A DNA stretch of 64,000 nucleotides from Nitrososphaerota archaeon (lineage in GTDB: Archaea > Thermoproteota > Nitrososphaeria > Nitrososphaerales > Nitrosopumilaceae). The notes beneath the pieces are model-generated. The model was not told the DNA's origin and made no database searches. It saw only the letters and a program-made list of their open reading frames with translations. The position numbers and the translations under genes are program-made. Shown here piece after piece: positions 8,237 through 17,401 of this stretch (its first letter is position 1; every line of letters begins with the position of its first letter). The stretch lies in assembly GCA_028867785.1 (NCBI GenBank), contig JAGWFS010000002.1:178678-242677 (forward strand), given 5' to 3'.

Positions 8237-10333
8237 ATGGCGCTCAAAGAGGTTGCAATACCTGTGGGCGCCTCCATACTGTCATTCATAGTTGCAGCCG
8301 TCCTTGCAGGCTGGGTATCAAGGCAAAAGCCAGGAACCCAGCAGATGCTTGACATCTCAAATGCAGTAAAAGAAGGCGCGGTGGCATTTCTAAAGCGAGA
8401 GTTCAAGATAGTTATACCAATTGCAATTGGAATTGCAGTGATTATAGGCGTGGCAATTGGCTATTCAAACGGAATTGCCTTTGCAGTGGGTGCAGGCCTG
8501 TCTGCCGTTGCAGGCCTAGTTGCGCTCAAGATAACAGTAAAGGCGGCAGTCAGGGCAGCCAATGCCTCGGGAAAGGGACTGGGTCACACGTTTGCACTGG
8601 CATTTAGAGGCGGGGCCACGGTTGGCCTGGTGGTCCCGGCAATGGCGCTGCTTGCCATAACCCTACTGTATCACTTTTTCCATAGTCCTATTACAATTGC
8701 AGGCGTGGGAATTGGCGCAAGTCTGATTGCCCTTTTCATAAGGGTGGGAGGGGGAATATTTACAAAGGCTGCCGATATGGGGGCAGACCTTGTCGGAAAA
8801 GTCGAGGCAAACATACCTGAAGACGACCCGCGAAACCCTGCCACAATTGCAGACAATGTGGGAGACAACGTGGGGGATGCGGCAGGGATGGGCTCTGACA
8901 TTTACGAGTCTTATATTGTCACAATGCTTGCCTCGCTGCTGCTGGCAGCGCTTATTGGAAACGAACAAAACCTCTTGTATCCAATGCTGATTGGAGCATC
9001 CGGGCTGATTGCATCAATTGTTGGAATATCCACCATTGGTCCAAGACGTATGGATGACGTTAACAAGCCGCTGGCACGCGCGTTCTATGTATCTGCCGCA
9101 ATTGCCATCATACTGAATTTTATCTTCACCTGGTTCTTTTTTGATCATTCTGCACTGTCATATGCAATGTTTGGCAGCACTGTTATCGGAGTCATACTGG
9201 TTCCGGTAATACAGAGAATAACAGATTATTTCACAAGCTATAGATTCAAGCCTGTACAAGAGATCGAAGCATCTGCAAAGTGGGGCTATGCGTCCCTGAC
9301 CCTGATGGGAATAATTCAGGGGATGCGTTCAACCGGTCCGTTCATGATTGCAATAGTTGTGTCTCTTGCCCTTTCCTACGCCCTAGTGTCGTCTGCTGCA
9401 GGCAGTCTGCAGGGAGACCAGTCGCAAGCCGTCCTGTATGGAATCTTTGGAACATCGCTTACTGCCATGGCGATGCTAAGCCTGGCAGGAATCGTACTGA
9501 GCATAGATGCGTTTGGACCTATCAGCGACAATGCAGGAGGAATAGTAGAGATGACAGGCATGGGAGAAGAAAACCGCAAGGTGACAGACGAGATAGATGC
9601 GGTAGGAAACACCACAAAAGCCGTGACAAAGGGATTTGCAATTGCAAGTGCTGGGCTTGCCGCGCTTGCAATGATTCAGGCATTTCAATACGAAGCGGGA
9701 AAAATATTTGACTTTGTCGGCAACAAAATAATCCGGCATGATCCTGCAAACGCATTGCACTATGCACTAAACTACAGCCTGTCAAATCCGGCCGTGGTGG
9801 TCGGGCTTTTGGTTGGAGGCCTGCTGCCGTTTTTCATCACAAACCAGCTAATGTCGGCCGTCACACGGGCTGCATCAAAAATGGTCGAGGAGATAAGAAG
9901 GCAATTCAAAGAGTCCCCTGGTATCCTTACCTACAAGACAAAGCCTGACTATGCCAAATGTGTGGATGTTGCAACCGTGGCGTCACTGAGGGAACTGTGG
10001 AAGTCTGCCACCATTACCATAGCATCTCCTATTATTCTGGGGGTCGTGCTTGGACCTCCCGCAGTGGTGGGATTGTTGATGGGCGCAGTCATCACGGGAA
10101 TATTTCTTGCCTTCCACCTGGCAAATACTGGGGGCGCGTGGGACAATGCAAAAAAGTTCATGGAGATCAAGGGAAAGAAGGGTACGGAAGAGCACAAGAT
10201 TGCCATCGTGGGAGACGTGATAGGTGACCCGTACAAAGATACCGCGGGACCTGCACTCAATACCGTCATAAAGCTGCTAAATACCGTGGCAATCGTGTTT
10301 GTATCTGCGTTTATTGCAGTAATAACGCTCTAA
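8237..10333 (+). CDS. hppA: Membrane-bound proton-translocating pyrophosphatase, K+-independent type
   Basis: A 698-residue protein with about 16 membrane helices. The catalytic blocks of the M-PPase family are present: ADMGADLVGKVEANIPEDDPRNPA, then DNVGDNVGDAAGMGSD, and at the C-terminus GDVIGDPYKDTAGPALN. The motif GNTTKA carries Lys where K+-dependent enzymes have Ala, which points to the K+-independent, H+-pumping class. It hydrolyses cytoplasmic PPi and exports protons. A soluble pyrophosphatase is encoded about 48 kb away at 58408-58950, so the cell has both modes of PPi removal. The ATG follows a TATA-like region at suitable distance. Confidence 0.96.
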   Translation: MALKEVAIPVGASILSFIVAAVLAGWVSRQKPGTQQMLDISNAVKEGAVAFLKREFKIVIPIAIGIAVIIGVAIGYSNGIAFAVGAGLSAVAGLVALKITVKAAVRAANASGKGLGHTFALAFRGGATVGLVVPAMALLAITLLYHFFHSPITIAGVGIGASLIALFIRVGGGIFTKAADMGADLVGKVEANIPEDDPRNPATIADNVGDNVGDAAGMGSDIYESYIVTMLASLLLAALIGNEQNLLYPMLIGASGLIASIVGISTIGPRRMDDVNKPLARAFYVSAAIAIILNFIFTWFFFDHSALSYAMFGSTVIGVILVPVIQRITDYFTSYRFKPVQEIEASAKWGYASLTLMGIIQGMRSTGPFMIAIVVSLALSYALVSSAAGSLQGDQSQAVLYGIFGTSLTAMAMLSLAGIVLSIDAFGPISDNAGGIVEMTGMGEENRKVTDEIDAVGNTTKAVTKGFAIASAGLAALAMIQAFQYEAGKIFDFVGNKIIRHDPANALHYALNYSLSNPAVVVGLLVGGLLPFFITNQLMSAVTRAASKMVEEIRRQFKESPGILTYKTKPDYAKCVDVATVASLRELWKSATITIASPIILGVVLGPPAVVGLLMGAVITGIFLAFHLANTGGAWDNAKKFMEIKGKKGTEEHKIAIVGDVIGDPYKDTAGPALNTVIKLLNTVAIVFVSAFIAVITL

Positions 10334-10530
10334 TCTGCAGCCTTTTTGTCGTCTATCACTATGGTCATGTCAAGCTCGTCTATCTGGGCCTCTATGGTCT
10401 TCTTCATCGCCTCGCTGTGCTCCTGGCAGAACTTGAAGAACCCGTCCACTGTCTCAAAACAGCCGCATATCCATTTTGTCATGATCTCGCCTTCCACGGT
10501 CAGCTTGTTGTACTTGTCATTTTTTGTCAC
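10330..10530 (-). CDS. Small cysteine-containing cytoplasmic protein
   Basis: A 66-residue protein whose stop overlaps that of the pyrophosphatase gene tail to tail by 4 bases. MTKWICGCFETVDGFFKFCQEH has CxC followed by C and H, which could bind a zinc ion. The C-terminal half, with EAMKKTIEAQIDELDM, is predicted helical. An internal ATG at residue 17 (MTKW) could be the true start, giving a 50-residue protein. No family name is recognised. Confidence 0.55.
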   Translation of the reverse strand: MTKNDKYNKLTVEGEIMTKWICGCFETVDGFFKFCQEHSEAMKKTIEAQIDELDMTIVIDDKKAAD

Positions 10531-10602
10531 GACTCGGGATAATGCTAGACAATCTAAAAAGAGTTTTCAAAAATAGTAGAATTAAAAATGAAAAAGCAGC
10601 GC

Positions 10603-10860
10603 TTATGGACAGCCTTCCATCTTCTGGATGAAGTACCCTTTTGACTGGATCTCATTGGCAATTGGCGGAGGCGCACCTTGTGAGTGGCAGAACTGGCACT
10701 CTTCAGTTGTAACCTTCGAGTCTCCCTCACCAATGGTCTTCAACCATTCTCTTGCATACTGGATTGCCTTTTGATGATCTTTGACTGCAGTAATGACATC
10801 AAAGTGCATAGTGTGACCATCCTTTGCTTCCACGTATGTATCGTATACATGAATTTCCAT
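10603..10860 (-). CDS. DUF2024 family protein
   Basis: An 85-residue protein starting at ATG 10860; the frame is open 13 codons further up but the family N-terminus is MEIHVYDTYV. It has the DUF2024 features: an N-terminal HVYDTYVEAKDGHTMHFDV block, a central helix (AIQYAREWLKTIG) and CQFCHSQGAPP with a CxxC. Structures of DUF2024 show a small alpha/beta fold, but no function is known. The cysteine pair may bind metal. Confidence 0.8.
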   Translation of the reverse strand: MEIHVYDTYVEAKDGHTMHFDVITAVKDHQKAIQYAREWLKTIGEGDSKVTTEECQFCHSQGAPPPIANEIQSKGYFIQKMEGCP

Positions 10861-11015
10861 GTTTTTGATGGGCAGAAAAGGGATATTTATTCCATGCAAA
10901 GTATGAAAATAAACATCGGGTAGCTAGACACGAAGCGATCTTATGAGTATCAGAGAATTTAATCTGAAAACCAACACGAACTGACCTGAACCTATTATAT
11001 TGCAAACCCAATTCA

Positions 11016-11684
11016 ATGAAAATCATGAATACGACCCAGATCTCCGCGTTATCATTGCTAGTCTTGCTCTTTATGTCATCATATGTGTTGTCTGCCCAGG
11101 CGGATGCTGGAATATCGATAATCAATCTTAAAGTACAGCCTTATGCAGTCAGAGTTGGGGACGTGTTTGTAATCAACGCAACCCTGGTCAATAACTCACC
11201 AAATACAATAAACGTCTTCAATGCATGTAGCATGCCGTTTACGCTAGAACTGGACAATCATACGGCGTCAAAGTTAAAAAGAGTGTGCAACTGGATGTCG
11301 CCACGGGTGATACTAAATCCCGGCGAAAGTGTCACTGGTTCCACGATGAATTCCCAAATTGCCTATGTGGCAGCATCGCCCGGTACTGCAAATGCGACCG
11401 TGATATTTTCGTACAGTGCATTCAACCCGACATCAAAGGATTTTAACAACAACTTTACCCATGTATCAAAATCGATTCTTTTTACAGTATCAGACCAATC
11501 CGCAGCATCTGTTGCCAAGTCGCCGCTTGCCCAGTTCAGGTCTGGGATTACAGCAAAGGACACAGTCTGCAATGAAGGCTTGGAGCTGGTCATAAAAGCA
11601 GAAGATGGATCTCCTGCGTGCATGAGCGCCAACACTGCGCAAAAACTTACCGAGAGGGGCTGGGCCCAGTTACTGAACAAATAG
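11016..11684 (+). CDS. Exported beta-sandwich protein with Cys-flanked C-terminal module
   Basis: A 222-residue protein with a signal peptide (cleavage near LSAQADA). The middle resembles a DUF11/BsuPI-like beta sandwich: VKVGD-like VRVGDVFVINATLVNNSPNTI, NPGESVTGS and TANATVIFSYS. The last 55 residues form a separate module, SPLAQFRSGITAKDTVC...CMSANTAQKLTERGW, with two cysteines that could pair. This module looks like a stand-alone tail motif of exported thaumarchaeal proteins, though I cannot name it. It lies alone on the + strand with a clear ATG start. Confidence 0.65.
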   Translation: MKIMNTTQISALSLLVLLFMSSYVLSAQADAGISIINLKVQPYAVRVGDVFVINATLVNNSPNTINVFNACSMPFTLELDNHTASKLKRVCNWMSPRVILNPGESVTGSTMNSQIAYVAASPGTANATVIFSYSAFNPTSKDFNNNFTHVSKSILFTVSDQSAASVAKSPLAQFRSGITAKDTVCNEGLELVIKAEDGSPACMSANTAQKLTERGWAQLLNK

Positions 11685-11798
11685 TGGCATACTTTCAACC
11701 CTTCGGTTACCTGCGCGTCTGAGACGAAGAAATTCAATTTTATCGTGATGTCTTGTTATAGAGTAATTCTTTTACGTAACTTCAGCGTATGACTGACA

Positions 11799-11900
11799 TT
11801 GTGGGGCCAAAAAGCCGAATTCAAGTGTAAGGATTGTAGCGCAACCTTTGTAGACAAGGAGCATTTTGAACGCCATAAAAAAAACATACACAAGCAATAA
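11799..11900 (+). CDS. Mini C2H2 zinc-finger protein (33 aa)
   Basis: A very short ORF from TTG 11799 to TAA. The sequence FKCKDCSATFVDKEHFERHKKNIH fits C-x2-C-x12-H-x5-H, a single classical zinc finger with the conserved Phe spacing, and nearly the whole protein is the finger. An alternative CTG two codons upstream cannot be excluded, and no ATG is available in frame. Archaea do encode such one-finger proteins. A second one of similar size is at 63518-63640 in this window. Confidence 0.6.
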   Translation: MWGQKAEFKCKDCSATFVDKEHFERHKKNIHKQ

Positions 11901-11902
11901 TG

Positions 11903-12316
11903 CTAAAGGATTGTCACATCGATGGGGATGACGGTCGATTCTAGAATATATGCCCTAAACTCATTATTGGAATTTGAATAGATGAGCCACGGGACTGGAT
12001 TTGTCTCCATGTATTGGCGGTCAGTGGAAGAAGGATATGCTGTAGAATCAGGATGTGAATGAAATATTGCAATGACTTCCAGCCTCTTTTTTTCCGACTC
12101 TGCATACGCCTTGATTAGCTCCACGTTTGATATGGTGAAACTGACCGGAGAAGGCTCTGAATTTTTTGTCAGGAAAACCTCGGAAATGAAAAACCCGGTT
12201 TCCTCATTCTTTCCAAATAGTATGGCACAAGACTCGTTGGGCTCGCTTTGTTTTGCGTGTTTTTTTAGTATGTCGACATGATTTTTGGAAAGGACTAGAT
12301 TTTTCTCCAATGTCAT
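11903..12316 (-). CDS. JAMM/MPN+ metalloprotease
   Basis: A 137-residue protein. The start is ATG 12316, which overlaps the stop of the upstream gene as ATGA; the open frame above it is not needed. The JAMM zinc signature is complete: EVIAIFHSHP, then seven residues, then SSTD, with an upstream Glu in NESCAILFG. In archaea such proteins remove ubiquitin-like SAMP modifiers (HvJAMM1) or process sulfur-carrier proteins. Which modifier is served here is not visible. It is translationally coupled to the membrane cupredoxin gene, an unexpected partner. Confidence 0.85.
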   Translation of the reverse strand: MTLEKNLVLSKNHVDILKKHAKQSEPNESCAILFGKNEETGFFISEVFLTKNSEPSPVSFTISNVELIKAYAESEKKRLEVIAIFHSHPDSTAYPSSTDRQYMETNPVPWLIYSNSNNEFRAYILESTVIPIDVTIL

Positions 12317-13416
12317 CCTACTATTATCTTTCCAGTCATCCATGGATGGATTGTGCAGAAGTACGACGTTGTACCGGCTGTTGTGAACGTGTACTTGAAT
12401 GTGTTGCCTGGCTTGATCAGTCCCGAATCAAATGTTCCGGAAGGTCCTGTGCTTTGGTCCCCGCTTGTAACCGTATGGGCAGCACTGTCCTGGTTGGTCC
12501 ATACGACAGTTGTTCCGACTTTGACGGAATCACTTGCAGGATCAAAGTATTTCTGGCCGGCGCTCTGTGTTGATGCGCCCTTTGCAATGCTGACGTTTGA
12601 AACTATTGGTTGTGTTATCACTATCTTGCCAGTCATCCATGGATGGACCGTGCACATGTAATCGTATTCCGTTGCATTTAGCTTTGACGTGTCAAGCGAA
12701 TATGTCTTCCCAGATGTAATAAGGCCTGAATCAAACACAGAACCGTCTGGTGCGTTTGTGACTGTGTGTGCTGCAGTATCGTTGTTTGTCCACTTTATTA
12801 TGTCGCCTTTCGGAACTGTAACCGTATTGGGCGTAAAGTTTGGATTTCCCTTGATAGAGGCGTTGACTGGTATGTTGACTGTGATTACCGGAGCAGTAGG
12901 CAATGCCTGGCTTGATGATTCTGTGGCATTTGTTGCGTTTAGCGGATGCAGCGAGAACTGGGCACCCGGTCCCAAAAATCCAAACGCCGTAAAGGAGCCT
13001 GCACCTACTGCCATGGCGGCCAGAAATATGACAGATATTGGCTTGAGATATTTCGGCATCCTCATTGAGGCAAATGCTATCACGATAGTTGGTACGATTA
13101 TGATGATCAAAACTCCGATAAATCTTGGCAATGACGTTATGACTGTATTCAGACTTAGTGCATAAGCTCCGACCGAGCCTGCAATTCCAAAGATCACAAG
13201 AGTCGTAGCCTTTGCCCTTGCGCTGGTTGAAATTCCGCCGTTTAGGATTCCAGCCGAGAGAAATACCATTCCGAATAGCATGGTCAGGCCTGAAAGTGCC
13301 TGCATTCCTGTAAGGAAGGTGTCAGCAATGCCCATGTAGGATAAAATGACTCCTGACATGCCGATAGCAGTCAGGCCCATGCCCGGCATCATGAGGTCCC
13401 AGTCACTCATCGTCAT
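12313..13416 (-). CDS. Membrane protein with two C-terminal plastocyanin-like domains
   Basis: About 367 residues from ATG 13416, chosen because a TATA-like element lies about 26 bases upstream; the longer reading to 13488 would overlap the divergent ctaB gene. Five membrane segments occupy residues 5-160. Two cupredoxin domains follow, each with type-1 copper ligands: AAHTVTN with YMCTVHPWM, and AAHTVTS with YFCTIHPWM (His, Cys, His, Met). Both face outside. Ammonia oxidisers use many such blue-copper proteins as electron carriers. Position next to heme O synthase suggests a link to the terminal oxidase branch. This is inference. Confidence 0.85.
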   Translation of the reverse strand: MTMSDWDLMMPGMGLTAIGMSGVILSYMGIADTFLTGMQALSGLTMLFGMVFLSAGILNGGISTSARAKATTLVIFGIAGSVGAYALSLNTVITSLPRFIGVLIIIIVPTIVIAFASMRMPKYLKPISVIFLAAMAVGAGSFTAFGFLGPGAQFSLHPLNATNATESSSQALPTAPVITVNIPVNASIKGNPNFTPNTVTVPKGDIIKWTNNDTAAHTVTNAPDGSVFDSGLITSGKTYSLDTSKLNATEYDYMCTVHPWMTGKIVITQPIVSNVSIAKGASTQSAGQKYFDPASDSVKVGTTVVWTNQDSAAHTVTSGDQSTGPSGTFDSGLIKPGNTFKYTFTTAGTTSYFCTIHPWMTGKIIVG

Positions 13417-13455
13417 AGTGCGATTAGGTGAGGTACTTAATTCTTTTGACCTTCG

Positions 13456-14385
13456 TTGATAAGCTTCGAAGAAATTAAATTCCCACAAGGCCCGCTAAGG
13501 CTAGTGGGATTAAAAGAAGTACTGGAAATATCAAAACCCCGTATAGTAGTTTTGCTTGTAATTACTGCGATAACCTCTATGTATGCTGCAAGCAAGTTGA
13601 TAGGGCCGCAGCTTAACTACATAAGCTTACTGCACCTCATCGTAGCCGGATCGCTTTCCTCTGCAGGATCAAGTGCTCTGAATCATTACTATGATCGAGA
13701 CATCGATCCGTTGATGAAAAGAACAAGCAAGAGACCCATTCCGTCTGGAAGAATGTCTGCAAGAAATGTTTTGCTGTATGGTCTTGCTGTTAGTGCGATC
13801 TCTGTAATTTATGCGTGGTTTACGCTGAACGCGCTTTCGACATTTTTCATAGCGCTTGGAATCTTTTTCTACGTGATAATCTATACCGCATGGCTCAAGC
13901 GCACCAACTCGTCAAATATTGTGATTGGTGGATTTGCCGGAAGCTGTGCAGCGATGGCTGGCTGGTCAGCAGCAACCGGCTCCATGGATGTCTTGGGCGC
14001 GCTTGTGGGGATACTTGTCTTTGCATGGACGCCGTCTCACTTTTGGTGTCTTGCGATGAAGATAAGGGACGACTATGCGGAGGCTCACGTGCCGATGCTG
14101 CCGGTGCTGATTGGAATGCAAAAGACTTCAAAATACATACTTGCCAACACCGCCATCCTGCTCCCGTATTCTCTGGCACTTGTAGCGTTTGGCCTAGGCT
14201 ATGTCTATCTTGCAATCGCGGCAGTATCGGGAGGACTCATGCTGGTGTATCATTACAAGCTGACAAAGAACCCCACTTCGGACTTTGCATGGAAAGCTTA
14301 CAAGGTGACCGCCCCGTATCTTACAATAATTTTTGTAGGAATTGCACTTGATGCGGCATTTCACTTTCCAGTATTTGTGAAATAA
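13456..14385 (+). CDS. ctaB: Protoheme IX farnesyltransferase (heme O synthase)
   Basis: About 309 residues with a TTG start; GTG 13504 is possible. A UbiA-superfamily prenyltransferase: NHYYDRDIDPLMKRT is the first Asp-rich Mg-prenyl-diphosphate motif, with RPIPSGRMS after it, KRTNSSNIVIGGFAGSCAAMAGW and the second motif in MKIRDDYAEAHVPMLP. About nine membrane helices. It farnesylates heme b to heme O for heme-copper oxidases. It diverges from the twin-cupredoxin gene. Confidence 0.95.
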   Translation: MISFEEIKFPQGPLRLVGLKEVLEISKPRIVVLLVITAITSMYAASKLIGPQLNYISLLHLIVAGSLSSAGSSALNHYYDRDIDPLMKRTSKRPIPSGRMSARNVLLYGLAVSAISVIYAWFTLNALSTFFIALGIFFYVIIYTAWLKRTNSSNIVIGGFAGSCAAMAGWSAATGSMDVLGALVGILVFAWTPSHFWCLAMKIRDDYAEAHVPMLPVLIGMQKTSKYILANTAILLPYSLALVAFGLGYVYLAIAAVSGGLMLVYHYKLTKNPTSDFAWKAYKVTAPYLTIIFVGIALDAAFHFPVFVK

Positions 14386-14386
14386 T

Positions 14387-14701
14387 TTATTCTTCCAGAT
14401 CTTCCTGCTCTACGCCTGGAAATCCTGCCTCGTATTCTTTTTCCAAGCTTTCCTGGTTCTGTTTTTCTATCTCGTCCTCATCTGCTTCTTTTACCGAGAT
14501 CTCCACCCTTCTTTCGTCCTTTGTCAGCCATGTGACCTTGACGAGCCCGTAAATTTCCAAGTTGAGCAGTGTCTTGTTGAACTCGTCTTCAGGTATCGAG
14601 ATTCCGGATTTTACCAATGCTTTTGAGAGTTCCGAGTCTGTCATGGCTCCTGCGTTCTTTACTATTTCATATACTGAATTTCTAAGAGGCATGGTTGTCA
14701 T
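14387..14701 (-). CDS. Winged-helix-like small acidic protein
   Basis: A 104-residue protein; starts at ATG 14701 or 14692 are both plausible. The N-terminal 60 residues look like a winged helix: SVYEIVKNAGAMTDSELSKAL, then a recognition-like helix and IYGLVKVTWL with a wing (KDERRVEISV). The last 35 residues are strongly acidic (EADEDEIEKQNQESLEKEYEA). It follows Cdc48 by 3 bases in the same operon, so it may act with that ATPase or with translation. It converges on ctaB with one base between. Confidence 0.7.
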   Translation of the reverse strand: MTTMPLRNSVYEIVKNAGAMTDSELSKALVKSGISIPEDEFNKTLLNLEIYGLVKVTWLTKDERRVEISVKEADEDEIEKQNQESLEKEYEAGFPGVEQEDLEE

Positions 14702-14704
14702 ATC

Positions 14705-16882
14705 TTAACCGTAAAATGCTTTGTCAATTGGCTTTGGCAGCGCGTATGATATATTGTCTTTGATTGACGTGTACCAGTCTTCGACACCTTTGGTGATGGA
14801 AGGCTTGATGACCTTTAATGCTGCGGCAAAGTCAGCATTGCCAATCTTTGACGCGTTGTTTCTCATTGCCTGCACTGCAGCCTCCCTGCATACTGCCACA
14901 AGGTCTGCGCCCGTGTGTCCTTTTGTTGCAAATGCAATCTCTTTCAAATCAACGTCTCCAGACAGAGGCATCTGCCTTGTTAACGTCTTGATTATCTCAA
15001 GCCTTCCTTTTTCTTCAGGAGCAGGTATGAAAAGTATCAAATCGAGACGACCGGGTCTGAGAAGTGACGGGTCTATCAAATCAGGTCTGTTGGAAATTCC
15101 TACAACAATGACCCTTGAAGCTCCTCCGTCTTCCATCTCTGTAAGCAACTGGCTGAGCAGTCTTTCTCCCACGCCTCCTTCTTCTGGAGATTTTGATCTT
15201 GCCAGAGAGTCTAGCTCATCGAAAATTATGATGCACGGGGATGAAGCCTTTGCTTTTCTGAAAATCTCCCTTATTGCTTTTTCAGACTCGCCTACCCATT
15301 TTGAAAGAATCTCTGCTCCTCGTACCAATATCATGTTGCCGCCGCTCTCTGTTGCAAGCGCTCTTGCAAGCAGGGACTTGCCACACCCTGGAGGGCCGTA
15401 AAGCAGCGCACCTTTGGGAGGCTTGATTCCCATCTTTTGAAACTTTGCAGGCTCTTTTATTGCAGTGATCAGGTTATCGTTTAGCGTTCTTTTTGCATCA
15501 TCCAGACCTCCAACATCCTTCCACCATACTTTTGGACTCTCGACATAGAACTCCCTCATTGCAGTGGGTACAATCTCATGCATTGCATCGTAAAAGTCAT
15601 GAAGGTTTATGGCCATCTTCTGCAGAACTTCGGGCGATATCTTTTCAGCCTCCGTTTCAATTTCAGGCAAAAAGGTCCTAAGTGTCTTCATTGCAGCTTC
15701 CCTGCAAAGCGATTTAATGTCTGCACCGGTGTAACCGTGAAGCTCTGCTGCCAAGATCTTCAGGTCTACATCGTCTGCAAGGGGCATGCCTCTTGTGTGA
15801 ATCTGAAGAATCTCGAGTCTTCCATCTGCGTTTGGCACTGATATCTCGATCTCCCTGTCAAACCTGCCAGGCCTTCTAAGTGCGGGGTCTACACTTTCGG
15901 GTCTGTTGGTTGCACCCAATACTATGACATTTCCTCTGTCTGTCAAACCGTCCATCAATGCTAACAGCTGGGCCACCACTCTTTTCTCGACATCGCCATA
16001 AGCCTCCTCTCTTTTTGGAGCGATTGCATCAATCTCGTCTATGAATATCACACTTGGAGCATTGTCCTTTGCCTCTTTGAATATGTCTCTGAGTCTTGCC
16101 TCTGTCTCTCCGTAATACTTGTTCATTATTTCAGGTCCGTTTATGGAATAGAAATTGGCCTCAGATTCGCTTGCAAGTACTTTGGCAATCAGTGTCTTGC
16201 CGCATCCGGGAGGGCCGTACAAGAGAATTCCGCTATGCGGTTCTACGTTTAATTGAGTGAAAACCTCCGGGTGTTTCAGAGGAAGCTCCACAATCTCGCG
16301 CATTCTGTTTATCTGAGCCCTGAGTCCGCCTATCTCCTCGTACGTAACCCGAATCTTCTTGTCTACAGAGGTTTCGGTCAAAATTGTAAGCGAAGTTCCA
16401 CGCTCTATCTTGACAACTCCCTTCGGTGAAATCTTGTGAATCTTAAAGTCCATTGAGTTGCCCAGTATCATTACCGATATGTCGTCTCCTTCTGAAAGCG
16501 GCAGCCCCTTCAGTCTGTTTTTGACAAAATCTGTAAACTCCTTGTCCACTGTGACATTTCCGTTTACTGGCATGAGTACCACAGTCTTTGCTGGCTTTGC
16601 TACCACCTTTCTAACGTTGACTAGGTCGTTTATTCCAACACCAGAGTTCTTCCTTGTCTGGCCGTCTATTCTTATCATGTCTGGTGCCTTGTTGTCGTCA
16701 TCAGCGGGCCACACTATTGCACAACTGGATTTTTTCCCGATGATTTCTATCATGTCGCCTGGTTCAACTTTTAAAAATTCCATAGCTTCTGGTTCTATTC
16801 TTGCTCGTCTTTTGCCTACGTCTCTTTGCTTGGCCTCCCCGACGCGCATTTGGAGTAGCTCGTCTTTTCTCATTGCAGACAC
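14705..16882 (-). CDS. cdc48: Cdc48/VAT-type AAA+ unfoldase
   Basis: A 725-residue protein with a GTG start directly after the aEF-1beta stop; ATG 16873 is an alternative. Residues 1-180 form the double-psi-barrel and CDC48_2 N-domain. D1 has [20 protein letters not shown] and arginine fingers in [13 protein letters not shown]2 has [19 protein letters not shown] and LRPGRLD. It forms a hexamer that unfolds proteins for the proteasome and other uses. Operon order is zinc ribbon, aEF-1beta, Cdc48, winged helix. The C-terminal tail is [14 protein letters not shown]-like and lacks a clear HbYX end. Confidence 0.96.
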   Translation of the reverse strand: MSAMRKDELLQMRVGEAKQRDVGKRRARIEPEAMEFLKVEPGDMIEIIGKKSSCAIVWPADDDNKAPDMIRIDGQTRKNSGVGINDLVNVRKVVAKPAKTVVLMPVNGNVTVDKEFTDFVKNRLKGLPLSEGDDISVMILGNSMDFKIHKISPKGVVKIERGTSLTILTETSVDKKIRVTYEEIGGLRAQINRMREIVELPLKHPEVFTQLNVEPHSGILLYGPPGCGKTLIAKVLASESEANFYSINGPEIMNKYYGETEARLRDIFKEAKDNAPSVIFIDEIDAIAPKREEAYGDVEKRVVAQLLALMDGLTDRGNVIVLGATNRPESVDPALRRPGRFDREIEISVPNADGRLEILQIHTRGMPLADDVDLKILAAELHGYTGADIKSLCREAAMKTLRTFLPEIETEAEKISPEVLQKMAINLHDFYDAMHEIVPTAMREFYVESPKVWWKDVGGLDDAKRTLNDNLITAIKEPAKFQKMGIKPPKGALLYGPPGCGKSLLARALATESGGNMILVRGAEILSKWVGESEKAIREIFRKAKASSPCIIIFDELDSLARSKSPEEGGVGERLLSQLLTEMEDGGASRVIVVGISNRPDLIDPSLLRPGRLDLILFIPAPEEKGRLEIIKTLTRQMPLSGDVDLKEIAFATKGHTGADLVAVCREAAVQAMRNNASKIGNADFAAALKVIKPSITKGVEDWYTSIKDNISYALPKPIDKAFYG

Positions 16883-17164
16883 CTATTTTGCGTCTACCGA
16901 GGCCCGACTTATTCCGAGCACCTCGAACTCCCCCACCCCTTCGGCTGAACGGACGCAGTTTTCAAGCGAGTCCATCTGTCCTTCCCTGTCGTCTAGAGAG
17001 AATTCTGCATTAATAAAATAAAGGCCAAAAGCAAGGGGCTCTTTTGTGTATTTTCCAAGTGTTATTCCGTCTTTCAGAGTAGTGCCGATCTTCTTGGCAA
17101 CCCCGTCAAGATCAATCTCAGTCCCTGTTGGTAGAATCTTTGCTCGTAGTGTTAAACGCGGCAT
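16883..17164 (-). CDS. Translation elongation factor aEF-1beta
   Basis: A 93-residue protein of the usual archaeal length. It has the EF-1beta guanine-exchange fold: an N-terminal RLTLRAKILPTGTEIDLDGVAKKI, the central EPLAFGLYFINAEFSLDDREG and a C-terminal GVGEFEVLGISRASV. It exchanges GDP for GTP on aEF-1alpha. Its gene begins six bases after the zinc-ribbon protein stop and abuts Cdc48. Confidence 0.93.
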   Translation of the reverse strand: MPRLTLRAKILPTGTEIDLDGVAKKIGTTLKDGITLGKYTKEPLAFGLYFINAEFSLDDREGQMDSLENCVRSAEGVGEFEVLGISRASVDAK

Positions 17165-17169
17165 CTTCT

Positions 17170-17349
17170 TTATGGTCCTTCAAAATTGCATGACTTGCAC
17201 GTATATGTTCTGGCAGCTTCTCTGCAGCTTTCGCATCTCCAGAGCAGTACAGAACCACAGCCGGGACAGTTGAATTTTACACATTTATCATTAGGCATTA
17301 TGGGTCTATGACATGAACTGCATACGGGCAGTGCAATAGATGACGACAT
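17170..17349 (-). CDS. Small archaeal zinc-ribbon protein (COG2888-like), 59 aa
   Basis: A short gene easily missed. The 59 residues hold four CxxC knuckles: PVCSSC, FNCPGC, RCESC and TCKSC, with W in LLWRCESC. This is the archaeal zinc-ribbon protein, thought to bind RNA, that is often found next to aEF-1beta. The stop TAA lies five bases before the aEF-1beta ATG, so the two are cotranscribed. It heads the operon that continues to Cdc48. Confidence 0.88.
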   Translation of the reverse strand: MSSSIALPVCSSCHRPIMPNDKCVKFNCPGCGSVLLWRCESCREAARTYTCKSCNFEGP

Positions 17350-17401
17350 GCCTGAACTGACTTTCTACCGAATTTATATCTTCCTTATTAACTAGATGTG
17401 T

